Source of the DNA: Corallium rubrum
Lineage: Eukaryota; Cnidaria; Anthozoa; Scleralcyonacea; Coralliidae
NCBI GenBank assembly: GCA_964035015.1
Contig: OZ035998.1
Span: forward strand, 18,164,260 to 18,228,259
Direction: 5' to 3'
Length of the DNA stretch: 64,000 nucleotides
The notes below the pieces were generated by a model. The model saw nothing but the letters and a program-made list of their open reading frames with translations. It had not been told where the DNA came from and made no database searches. Numbering within the stretch: position 1 is the first letter of the stretch; each line of letters starts with the position of its first letter. Position numbers and translations under genes: made by a program. Positions 38,196-46,261 of the stretch are shown here, piece after piece.

Positions 38196-38214
38196 ATATA
38201 ATAGGATGTATACT
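38196..38214. promoter_or_regulatory. Divergent start region, 10-19 bp
   Basis: ATATATAATAGG separates the minus-strand ATG at 38195 from the + strand ATG at 38206; counting to the second + ATG (38215) the gap is 19 bp, the same as at 26872-26890. The second ATG is preceded by GTATACT. Confidence 0.45.
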
Positions 38215-38880
38215 ATGAGAAAATTAACTGTGCTGGTAGAAGGGTCATATAAGGTGGTCAGACTGGAGGAGCCTATAATGACAGGGAAAAATCCCCATAT
38301 TCTGCTGAAGAAGGCTTACATAATGTGGGAGTACTATAATGTATCCAGCAGTAAGGGTAACTACTATGTTCATAATAAGAGGGTGAACAAATTCCTTGGG
38401 GATGGTTACTACACATTCCAGGATTTTAAGAAGATACTTGAGGGGAACAGCGGGGTTACATTAACACTTAGTAAACCAGAGGCTAAGTGTATGATGGTGA
38501 CCGACAGTAGCACGACGCTAGTACTGCATAACAACTTAGCATCTTTACTGGGATTCAGCACCCGTATATTCTTACCAGGTAGTAGCACAAAGAGTGGGCT
38601 GATAAATGTGAATAATGGGTTGAAGTACTTGGTGGTTATGTGTAATGTGATATCCGCATCAATGAATTTATACAATGGAAGGAAGAGTAATACCCTAGTG
38701 AGTCTTCCAGTCACTAGTGAGCAGCCGCTGTTCGGTTCGACACAGTCATTTGTTGACATTGAGACAGAGCTGGAAATTGGTAAAGGTGTTATAAGCGAGT
38801 TGGAATTCCATGTAACAGATCAGAACGGAAACCCTCTGAATGGTTTTGGGAGCATGTTGCTGGAGCTGTACATCTCGTAG
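38206..38880 (+). CDS. Putative minor capsid (penton) protein (outer)
   Basis: 224 residues from the ATG at 38206, or 221 from 38215. Homologue of 27988-28689: V-N-N-G-L-K-Y-L-V-V-M-C-N-V-I, N-G-R-K-S-N-T-L-V-S-L-P-V-T-S-E-Q-P-L-F-G-S, F-V-D-I-E and a final L-L-E-L-Y-I-S. Same reasoning for the penton assignment. Identity to the inner copy is low (about 40% by eye). Here it precedes the integrase, the reverse of the inner order. Confidence 0.65.
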   Translation: MYTMRKLTVLVEGSYKVVRLEEPIMTGKNPHILLKKAYIMWEYYNVSSSKGNYYVHNKRVNKFLGDGYYTFQDFKKILEGNSGVTLTLSKPEAKCMMVTDSSTTLVLHNNLASLLGFSTRIFLPGSSTKSGLINVNNGLKYLVVMCNVISASMNLYNGRKSNTLVSLPVTSEQPLFGSTQSFVDIETELEIGKGVISELEFHVTDQNGNPLNGFGSMLLELYIS

Positions 38881-38885
38881 AGTAT

Positions 38886-39974
38886 ATGGACAATGACATA
38901 GAATTGGAACAGGGGCTGAGAGATATATACTATAACCCAGAAACTGGTTACCAGTCAGCTGAGAGACTTTACAGGAAGGCACTGGCTGATGGCCTACCGG
39001 GTGTGAGTAGGAGTAAGGTCACTGAATGGTTGAAATCACAGGACACTTTCACACGGTACAGGAAAATAGTTAGTAAGCATAGGTTCAGACAGACTAGGGT
39101 TTACTACCTTGGTGAGCAGCTGCAAATGGATCTTGTTGATATGGGTAAGTATGGGAATAAGAATGGGGGATACCGTTGGATACTGACGGCTGTTGAAATT
39201 TTAAGCAGATATGCCTTTGCCATCCCTGTGTATAGGAAAGACACTGGAAGTATGACCAAGGCGGTAACGTTGTTGCTTAAGAAATTTAAGAAGCGTTTTG
39301 GAGCGGATCCAGAACTGGTGCAGTTTGACGATGGTAAGGAATTTTACAATGTCGGGGTAAGGTCCTTACTGGAGGGAGCTGGTGCTAAGTACTTTAGCAC
39401 CCTATCGGATAAGAAGGCTGCTATTGTGGAACGGTTTAACAGAACCTTAAAGACGGCTATGTGGAAGTACTTCTACAGTAAGGGAACATATAAGTGGACT
39501 GATGTTCTAGACTCGCTGGTTAGCAATTACAATAACAGTAAGCATAGAACTATACTGATGAAACCGGCTAATGTGAATAAAAGTAATGAGGCTGAAGTGT
39601 GGAACACCTTATTTGGCCACACATCTGGAGAATACCCTCTAGCTAAATTTAAAGTTGGTGATACTGTCAGGATAAGCAAGTACAAAAGCGTATTCACTAA
39701 GGGCTATGAGGCTAACTTCACAGAGGAACTATTGAAGGTGACTAAGGTGATTAGGGGTGATCCAAATGTTTATGAAATAGCGGACTTAGAGGGTGAGCCA
39801 ATAATTGGTAAGTTTCATGAAGAGGAGCTAAGTGCTGTTGTTAAGAAGGATCATGTTTATAGGGTGGAGAAAATACTGAAGAGGAAAAAGAAGATGGCCC
39901 TGGTGAAGTGGCTCGGGTATGATAGCAAGCATAATAGCTGGGTACCTGAGAGTGATATCCAGAATATTGGTTAG
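38886..39974 (+). CDS. INT: Retroviral-type integrase with chromodomain (outer)
   Basis: 362 residues, intact, about 70% identical to the inner copy. DDE residues in QMDLVDM, QFDDGKEF and IVERFNRT; SH3-like region VGDTVRISKYKS; C-terminal chromodomain (YRVEKILKRKK ... VKWLGYDSKHNSWVPE). The ATG at 38886 follows AGAGTAT, 5 bp after the capsid gene stop. Confidence 0.97.
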   Translation: MDNDIELEQGLRDIYYNPETGYQSAERLYRKALADGLPGVSRSKVTEWLKSQDTFTRYRKIVSKHRFRQTRVYYLGEQLQMDLVDMGKYGNKNGGYRWILTAVEILSRYAFAIPVYRKDTGSMTKAVTLLLKKFKKRFGADPELVQFDDGKEFYNVGVRSLLEGAGAKYFSTLSDKKAAIVERFNRTLKTAMWKYFYSKGTYKWTDVLDSLVSNYNNSKHRTILMKPANVNKSNEAEVWNTLFGHTSGEYPLAKFKVGDTVRISKYKSVFTKGYEANFTEELLKVTKVIRGDPNVYEIADLEGEPIIGKFHEEELSAVVKKDHVYRVEKILKRKKKMALVKWLGYDSKHNSWVPESDIQNIG

Positions 39975-39977
39975 TTT

Positions 39978-41498
39978 ATGAGTTATTATGATAGATATGC
40001 GTTTGACGACGACTATGAAGAGGAAAACAGTCCTCCTGAAAATGGTGAAGGGGATGGTGAAGAGTTGCCAGAATCTGGTGACCTGTTAAATCAGGATGAA
40101 GACCCTTATGCTGAGACTAAATGGATTGATGAGGACATAAACTATAGGACTAAAGACATTTCTGTTGTTAGGGAAATTGGAACTAAGGACAATATTAAGA
40201 ATTTCGTTAACAGTATGATAACTAGAAAAGGTGTCATCAGCAAAAGAATGTCAGATGGTAATCGTAGGAGTGTGGTAAAACTTATTAGATCGTTTATAAC
40301 CTTAACTGATGGTCATGATATAAGACCCCTACTAAATAATGAGGACGGTCTCAGAATAATCCATAATAGCTCTTTCTCGAGAGGTGGGGCTGTCAGACTT
40401 GGTGGTCTCACAATCACTCTCAGCTATAGAGGTGTAGAAGTTAGGGAGATTAATACAAGTAAATCCACCACGAGAAAGCTTAATGTCGATTCACCAAATG
40501 AGCTGGAGTTTACCAGACTAGTTGAGAATACATTAGTGATCACACATGATGTGGTGAAGTCGCTTGCAGATGAGACTGGAGTAAGTGAGGAATACGCTAG
40601 TGAGTTTGTTGATGAGGATGAGTACCCTGATATACCACCTGAGATGGTTAAGAGTATGATGACGGAAAAGAGTAAACAGTATAAGAAACCAAAACCAGGG
40701 GAAAGGATAGGCAAACTTATGAAAGATCTTCATGACACAAAAAATTTTGATGGGGCTGGTACCGACTCAATTGATCTGCCAGACATACCTGAAAGTGTAA
40801 CAATGGAAATAGTTGAGTCCTCTGTTTCAGAGATTAGTGAGAGGCTATATGAGAGGGTTTCGGAGTTGACAGAGCAGGAGATCCGTGAGTTCGCAGGGAT
40901 GCTGGATCCTAAGGGGGATGCCGACACTAAGATAGAAGCACTGGACCAGTTGGCTAATGAATACAGACTGAAGGCTCTGAGAGAGGCTGACCCGCTGAAG
41001 GAGCAGCTGTATAGGAATATTAGTGAGGTGGCTGAGCTGAAGAGCGATCTGATACACATTGTTGAGAAAGGAGGAGTCCCTAAATATAAAGAGTCTAGGT
41101 CAGTGTTTGAGGAGGAGGTTGATAACAACGAGAGCATAAGAGATCTTTCTAGGTTAGAGAGATTCAAAGAGTGGATGAAGGAGAACTGGCTTGGTGCCAC
41201 ATCACTTGCTGTTGGCCTGGCTAGCGTTCTGACGACTATGATCATAGGGTTGCGTCATAATATTAAAAGGGGTGCTAACGCTGTCGGATCATTCGGACGG
41301 TCGGTCTATAATACCATTAGGAATCTGGCAAAGAGACTTGGTCCAGTGCTAGGTCCTATTATCATGGCTGTCGGTAACCTGGTAGTTGCTCTGCTAAAGT
41401 ATGGTTCTATGGGGTTGGCCTGGTTGGCTAGCAATCTGTGGGTGTTGGTTATAGCGATTGTGTGGATGGTTTATGATAGGTATGGAAAAAGGAAATAA
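39978..41498 (+). CDS. Acidic membrane-associated protein (outer, intact)
   Basis: 506 residues in one frame. A Glu/Asp-rich N terminus; a central region with SRGGAVRLGGLTITLSYRGV; a helical stretch ELTEQEIREFAGMLDPKGD ... RLERFKEWMKENW (about 290-400); a hydrophobic segment (about 403-420), a basic Gly/Ala/Asn stretch, an amphipathic helix (RLGPVLGPIIMAVGNLVVALL) and a final TM ending in YGKRK. The inner copy is split by a frameshift. Function unknown; it sits between integrase and major capsid in both elements. Confidence 0.8.
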   Translation: MSYYDRYAFDDDYEEENSPPENGEGDGEELPESGDLLNQDEDPYAETKWIDEDINYRTKDISVVREIGTKDNIKNFVNSMITRKGVISKRMSDGNRRSVVKLIRSFITLTDGHDIRPLLNNEDGLRIIHNSSFSRGGAVRLGGLTITLSYRGVEVREINTSKSTTRKLNVDSPNELEFTRLVENTLVITHDVVKSLADETGVSEEYASEFVDEDEYPDIPPEMVKSMMTEKSKQYKKPKPGERIGKLMKDLHDTKNFDGAGTDSIDLPDIPESVTMEIVESSVSEISERLYERVSELTEQEIREFAGMLDPKGDADTKIEALDQLANEYRLKALREADPLKEQLYRNISEVAELKSDLIHIVEKGGVPKYKESRSVFEEEVDNNESIRDLSRLERFKEWMKENWLGATSLAVGLASVLTTMIIGLRHNIKRGANAVGSFGRSVYNTIRNLAKRLGPVLGPIIMAVGNLVVALLKYGSMGLAWLASNLWVLVIAIVWMVYDRYGKRK

Positions 41499-41513
41499 GA
41501 TATAACTTAGTCT

Positions 41514-42749
41514 ATGTTGCAGGAAGATAGAATCAATCCGAGCTACAAACTAAAGAAACCGGACAGTAGTAAGAAAGGAACTAGGAGAGTGGTCGACGTA
41601 ACATTTAACCCAACACATATATCCTCTGGTCAGGACCTGTATGTAAAGCTGTCTACACTACTGGTTAATCATGTACTAATTCCTGGTAGTAGGATGCTTA
41701 CGTTCACCCTGAAAAATGGTAACAAGGAGTCATACCATCAGAACAACCTTAAGTCCACACTGTTCAAGCAAGTAACCCACAAGCTTAATGGGGAAATATA
41801 CAGGGACCTGAATGAAGCTCATGTTCTTAGGTGTTATGAGGACCTTTGGTCTAAGTCAAAGCGGGTTGGAAAAATTGACCAGGGTCTTGGTGGGAGTGTG
41901 AATCTTGCTAAGCTTAGAAGTCAAGATGCAAGTGGTGACTCTAGTGTAGCTGGTGATGTCCTTGTGAATGGAATCTATGGTGACAGGTTCACAATACCTA
42001 TTGATGACGACTGGCTTAGTGAAAATGGGGCTATCTATCCCCAAGCGTTGCAGAACACACATGAGACCATACTAAAGATCAACACACCAGCTAATGTGTT
42101 ACTCCCCGGAGGTAGTGGTAAGGCTGTGCCAGCAAGCTTCAGACTTGATAACCTTAAGCTGAGGTATGAGACAGTCGAGAATGAGATGCTAGCGGGTGAG
42201 GTTGAGGGGATTTACAGCAGGGGGAAGTCTTCCTATTACAGTCATGCCACCCTCGTTAAGACCTTTCCAGTTACTGCTGCAAGCACAAAGATTCATGAGA
42301 ATGTGAACTTACCAAGGAAGTCCCTTAGAAATATCGTAATGATCTTTAAAAGAGCCACCGATGGTAGTGAGTCATTCTACTACCCAGCTATAGAAAGTGT
42401 CAAGATAAGCTTCCAGGGCCAGCCAAACTTCCTGTACACACAGTCGATGAAGAAGTACGATTTCTTCAGTGAGGCTAGCCGGGTGTTCTTCCCAAGTGAT
42501 GACAGGTTTGATAGGAATGTTAGTGAGGTGAATTTCTTCAGTGATAAGTTTGCCTTGGTCTGTGACTTCTCAACAACAGCGTTAAAGAGAGTACAGGGTC
42601 AGGGTGTGAAGCTAACTGATACACAGAACGGAATACTTATCGAGGTTGAGAAAAGTGCCGGGACCACCGCCTGTACCTGCTACCTTTACGTGCTGTCGGA
42701 CGGGTTAATCAACCTAGCTAATGGTCAGCTTCAGTCTATTCAGTATTAG
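41514..42749 (+). CDS. MCP: Putative major capsid protein (outer)
   Basis: 411 residues, intact. Shared blocks with the inner copy: N-P-x-x-x-x-x-G-x-D-L-Y, V-P/I-P-G-S, N-N-L, Y-E-D-L-W, N-L-P-R-K-S-L-R-N-I-V-M-I-F, Y-P-A-I-E-S-V-K-I-S-F-x-G-x-P-N and a C-terminal L-S-D-G-L-I-N-L-x-N-x-x-L-Q-S-I-Q-Y. About one third identical to the inner copy, which marks two distinct capsid lineages. It is followed 3 bp later by the ATPase. Confidence 0.72.
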   Translation: MLQEDRINPSYKLKKPDSSKKGTRRVVDVTFNPTHISSGQDLYVKLSTLLVNHVLIPGSRMLTFTLKNGNKESYHQNNLKSTLFKQVTHKLNGEIYRDLNEAHVLRCYEDLWSKSKRVGKIDQGLGGSVNLAKLRSQDASGDSSVAGDVLVNGIYGDRFTIPIDDDWLSENGAIYPQALQNTHETILKINTPANVLLPGGSGKAVPASFRLDNLKLRYETVENEMLAGEVEGIYSRGKSSYYSHATLVKTFPVTAASTKIHENVNLPRKSLRNIVMIFKRATDGSESFYYPAIESVKISFQGQPNFLYTQSMKKYDFFSEASRVFFPSDDRFDRNVSEVNFFSDKFALVCDFSTTALKRVQGQGVKLTDTQNGILIEVEKSAGTTACTCYLYVLSDGLINLANGQLQSIQY

Positions 42750-42752
42750 TGT

Positions 42753-43349
42753 ATGGATAAGCCAGAGACTATTCTGATAGTTGGACCATCTGGGTGTGGT
42801 AAGACTTACACATTGCTTAACGAAATACTTTCTGTAGAGTACGGGAAGTATTTTGACTTCATCATAATACTCTGTCCCACACTGTGGATAAATACGACAT
42901 ACCTAGACTGGGGATATCTTAATAGCGACCCAGATGTCATCGGACTTAGCATAAGCCCAGATAGACTAGACCCTGTTATTGAGGCTGTGGTAAAAATTTA
43001 CTCCGGATCTAAGACTGCTGTAATAGTTGATGACATGAGTAACACAGGTGATCAACATCTTAACGACGGCATGCTGGCTTTTTTATCATACAGTGGCAGG
43101 CATCATAATATCACATTGTTCATTCTAACGCAAAAGCTAAACAGTGTCGCGACTGGTATAAGGGACAACACCACCAGACTGTTATTTTTCAGTACGCATA
43201 ACAGGAGAAGTATGAAGGTGTTAAGGGATGAGTTTTTTGGACATATAGCAGACGATGAAACGGAAAAGTCTATCATTGCGCAGCTTGCCACTGGTAAGTA
43301 CCTTGACATTAAACTCAGTGCGCAGCCTCCGACCTATGAGGTTAAATGA
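42753..43349 (+). CDS. ATP: A32-like genome packaging ATPase (outer)
   Basis: 198 residues, intact. Walker A G-P-S-G-C-G-K-T (about residues 10-17), Walker B A-V-I-V-D-D (about 89-94), and T-Q-K-L near the sensor position. FtsK-HerA/A32 family, DNA packaging motor. Low identity to the inner copy outside the motifs. Confidence 0.92.
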   Translation: MDKPETILIVGPSGCGKTYTLLNEILSVEYGKYFDFIIILCPTLWINTTYLDWGYLNSDPDVIGLSISPDRLDPVIEAVVKIYSGSKTAVIVDDMSNTGDQHLNDGMLAFLSYSGRHHNITLFILTQKLNSVATGIRDNTTRLLFFSTHNRRSMKVLRDEFFGHIADDETEKSIIAQLATGKYLDIKLSAQPPTYEVK

Positions 43350-43364
43350 AACATAACCTAATGT

Positions 43365-43904
43365 ATGCCTAAGAGGGAAGGTAAGCGCAGTAAAAATGAG
43401 CCAGTTGTTATTGAAGATGATGAAGCTATCGAAAAACTAGTTGATGAGCTACAGGTTGTGGAAGAGAGTATTGCTAAAACTGTGAGCACTGAGGAACCTA
43501 GCATAGACACCAGGCGCGAGGAACTTATAGTCGCGTCTGACGATGGGTACATTACCCAGAAGTCCGGACATATAAGAAAATGTAGTGAGAAGACATTAGA
43601 CAAAATTTACAAGGCTTATGAAGCTAAAAGGAAGAAGGACGCAGACGGGTTCCTAACAGATTTACTAATAAGTCAGTTCTCAACAATGCTTGGTGGTCTT
43701 GACGCAATTGAAGATCCTGTTGCGCTAACAGATGAACTTAAAAGTAATGGTATACTGAGAAAAGATGTTGAGAGTATTATATCAGTAGTTAGCCCATACA
43801 TACCCCTAATAGGATTACTTGGAGGTGTTGCTATAACTGGTAAGCATATATACCAGCATAAGAATAGTACACAACCTATAGTATATGAACAAGACCCTAA
43901 GTAG
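43365..43904 (+). CDS. Conserved protein with C-terminal hydrophobic segment (outer)
   Basis: 179 residues, homologue of 31805-32392: EELIVASDDGYITQKSGHI, ADGFLTDLLISQFSTMLGGLDAI and a hydrophobic stretch (VVSPYIPLIGLLGGVAIT). Its last 20 bp overlap the start of the tail-anchored gene. Function unknown. Confidence 0.75.
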   Translation: MPKREGKRSKNEPVVIEDDEAIEKLVDELQVVEESIAKTVSTEEPSIDTRREELIVASDDGYITQKSGHIRKCSEKTLDKIYKAYEAKRKKDADGFLTDLLISQFSTMLGGLDAIEDPVALTDELKSNGILRKDVESIISVVSPYIPLIGLLGGVAITGKHIYQHKNSTQPIVYEQDPK

Positions 43905-45266
43905 ATTCTTCGCTAAGTACCCATATGCTGACAAAAGTAAGTTTATAACTAGCTCAGTATTCGGTAGGTCGGAACCTGGTGTGTTCTTCGGGCCTGTCGG
44001 CGCTGATAAAACATACATCTTCACTGAGGAGCAGGAATTTAAAAGTAATGAAAACTATACCAAGTACCTAACATCAGATAGGCCGCCGCCTAAATTCCCA
44101 AAAATTTGGTTAGGTGGTGGTACCGTGCAGAAGGTTCAGGGAAAAAGACATTGGGAGAAGGACATTGAGGGAAAACACGACTTCTCAAAGTTTACATACC
44201 TGTCTGAGAACGTTATAGACTACGACCTTAACAATTTCAGGGTCTATGTTAACGACCATAACTTCTTCATGTCTAAGTTACCAGTTCTGAACCCAGGAAA
44301 CAGGACTGATATAGCAGTGTGGTGGAATAACAATGAACCTTACTACCAGCTAATCTTTGCAGTCTACCTAAGTACGTACTGCTGCGGTGTTGGGGTTGAG
44401 CAACTAAAGTTCTCCGATGATGTTTATCCAGTGGTTACGTCTATTATGCGCTTCCATGTGTACTTCACTACCCGACGTATACTAAGGCGCCTTATAAAGG
44501 AGAAGAAAAGTGACCTAATGAGGGAATTTGGTGCTGGTAAGGATGTAATCGACAACATGTCAAATATACCTAGAGAGAAAAAGTTCCTTATTAACCCACA
44601 TTCTGGTCAGCATCATGACCGCGCATTTAAGGAGTGGATGTGGAGACTTAACCCTGATTATAAAACACACTACAGAAGGTTCATACCACTTAAGACAGAT
44701 GGTTTTACCAGGGTAGGGCTCCAATATCTAAACGAGTCTATCGAGGCTTATGTCTATGCCGTCCTAGTCTCACAAGCTAAAACAAGGGTAAGTATCGTTA
44801 AGAAGGGTGCCGGAAGTCTGGAGTCACAACAGGAATTCAGAGTCCTTGTAAATGACGCTGTCGTTAACTATTCTGTCAGCACCTGGATTCTGAATATGAA
44901 CAGATCAATATCAGATACTAACGTCACCCAGAACCTAGCCATAAGTCCTGACACATGGTTAGTGCCAGGGTCACTCACAATATTGAAGAAAAAAATTTAG
45001 GATATAACAACTTACTTAGGCATGCGTCTGATGTTATGAAATTTGGTATTAATTCTGAAGTAAACTACCAGGGTGTCCACAAACAACCAAAGAAGATGCA
45101 TCAGGAATATGTTCCACATCTGGAAACATTAGATGAGGAACCAAAAAAGTCGTATAAGGAAAATGTAGCCGCCCATACACCTGACACAAATCCGGATAAT
45201 AAGTTGGGGATTATCTTGGCTGTAACAGCTGTGGCCGGGTATCTGTTCAGTAAAAATGCCTTATAG
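43885..45266 (+). pseudogene. Large tail-anchored protein (outer, frameshifted before the anchor)
   Basis: The ATG at 43885 follows CTATAGTAT. The frame runs to 45000, where a one-base loss near the A7-TTT run (about 44989-44997) causes a stop; the rest (LGYNNLLRHASDVMKFG ... and the C-terminal TM) continues in another frame to 45266. It matches the inner copy at about 85% identity. The His/Thr/Pro repeats of the inner copy are mostly missing here. As written the product would lack its membrane anchor. On the opposite strand relative to the rest of the element it is inverted compared with the inner copy. Confidence 0.75.
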
Positions 45267-45269
45267 TAT

Positions 45270-46064
45270 ATGAGTCTGTTTTATGGTTACAACAGACCGA
45301 TCACTAATAAACAGCTCAACGATAAACTAAAAGACGTCCTTCATACGAAGCCTGTCCCCGACTATAAGGTCATCTTTGACCTAAACGTAACCAGAGCCAG
45401 TAAAAACGCAATCTCCAAACTTCCCCCCTTTGTTGATTACATAGAAGACAGGGACGGTGAGACCAGAACCAATTCAGCCATGTTTTGGAGACCTCCTAGT
45501 GTCAACCCACAGCTAAGCACTGCTGGCGATCATCACTTCCTTTACCCTGAAACGACGATAAGAACAGCCTTCCACGCTAACGTGTCCAGACTCATGTTCA
45601 CCGATGTCTCGGTTTTCGTTGTGGTAAAGAGGAATAGTATAAGACCAAAGCTGAATGTTTGGGAGACAATTGTTTCCAATGATAGTGCTGGCAAAGGTAG
45701 GAACCCTGGGTTTAAAGCTGGGGTGAGTGACAAACTGGTCTTCAGTGGGATGGCACCATCCAGGTCCAACGAGTGTACGATTCCAGCGAAGTTTATCGGA
45801 AAGAAGATCCTAATATCTATTCACTGGCTATCTGGGCTTAGAGTGTCACACATTAGGATAAACGGTGAGAAACTGAGAGACTCATATTCTGTTAGCAACA
45901 TCGGACAAATAGGGACACCTTATCTGGATGTGTTTGGGGTAAACAGCTTAAAAAGTTTTTATTCAGACATAAACTTTTACGGTATGAAGATCGTGGAGGG
46001 TCGTCTTGGGGAATCTGACATTGAGAAAATCTGTAAGGAGGTTATGGTTGAATATGACCTGTAA
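45270..46064 (+). CDS. ConA-like lectin-type protein (outer, intact)
   Basis: 264 residues, the complete form of the gene truncated in the inner element. Starts MSLFYGYNRPIT, beta-rich body with FTDVSVFVVVKRN and KKILISIHWLSGLRVSHIRINGE, ending with FYSDINFYGMKIVEGRLGESDIEKICKEV, the typical last strand and helix of LamG/ConA-like domains. DNA identity to the inner copy is about 90%. The shared block ends abruptly at about 46069, where the TIR begins. Likely surface protein for carbohydrate or receptor binding (inference). ATG at 45270 follows TTATAGTAT. Confidence 0.68.
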   Translation: MSLFYGYNRPITNKQLNDKLKDVLHTKPVPDYKVIFDLNVTRASKNAISKLPPFVDYIEDRDGETRTNSAMFWRPPSVNPQLSTAGDHHFLYPETTIRTAFHANVSRLMFTDVSVFVVVKRNSIRPKLNVWETIVSNDSAGKGRNPGFKAGVSDKLVFSGMAPSRSNECTIPAKFIGKKILISIHWLSGLRVSHIRINGEKLRDSYSVSNIGQIGTPYLDVFGVNSLKSFYSDINFYGMKIVEGRLGESDIEKICKEVMVEYDL

Positions 46065-46069
46065 TTAGA

Positions 46070-46261
46070 ATGAGAACTATAAGAAGCGTGAGACATCAGT
46101 TGGGTTCCTACGAAGTCAACAAAATTTCACTCAGCTGCTTCGACGATAAGAGGTATATACTAAGTGACGGTGTCAGTAGCTATGCCTATGGGCATAATTT
46201 CATCAGGCCCTTAGACGAGTGGTTTTACAGGTGTGGGTTTGCCTTTATTGATAACAGGTAA
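46070..46261 (+). pseudogene. POLB: C-terminal fragment of DNA polymerase carried in the right TIR
   Basis: A 63-codon frame equivalent to the last part of the outer polymerase (S-L-S-C-F-D-D-K-R-Y-I-L, Y-A-Y-G-H). It exists because the TIR extends into the 3' end of the polymerase gene at the other end of the element. It is not a separate gene. Confidence 0.9.

Noticed and set aside
43885..45000. Programmed -1 frameshift producing anchored and soluble forms
   Set aside because: Comparison with the inner copy fits a simple one-base loss in the A/T run; no good slippery heptamer in the correct phase. Kept only as a possibility in the homopolymer finding.
46070..46261. Independent small gene
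   Set aside because: It is the polymerase C-terminus copied into the right TIR; there is no separate gene context.
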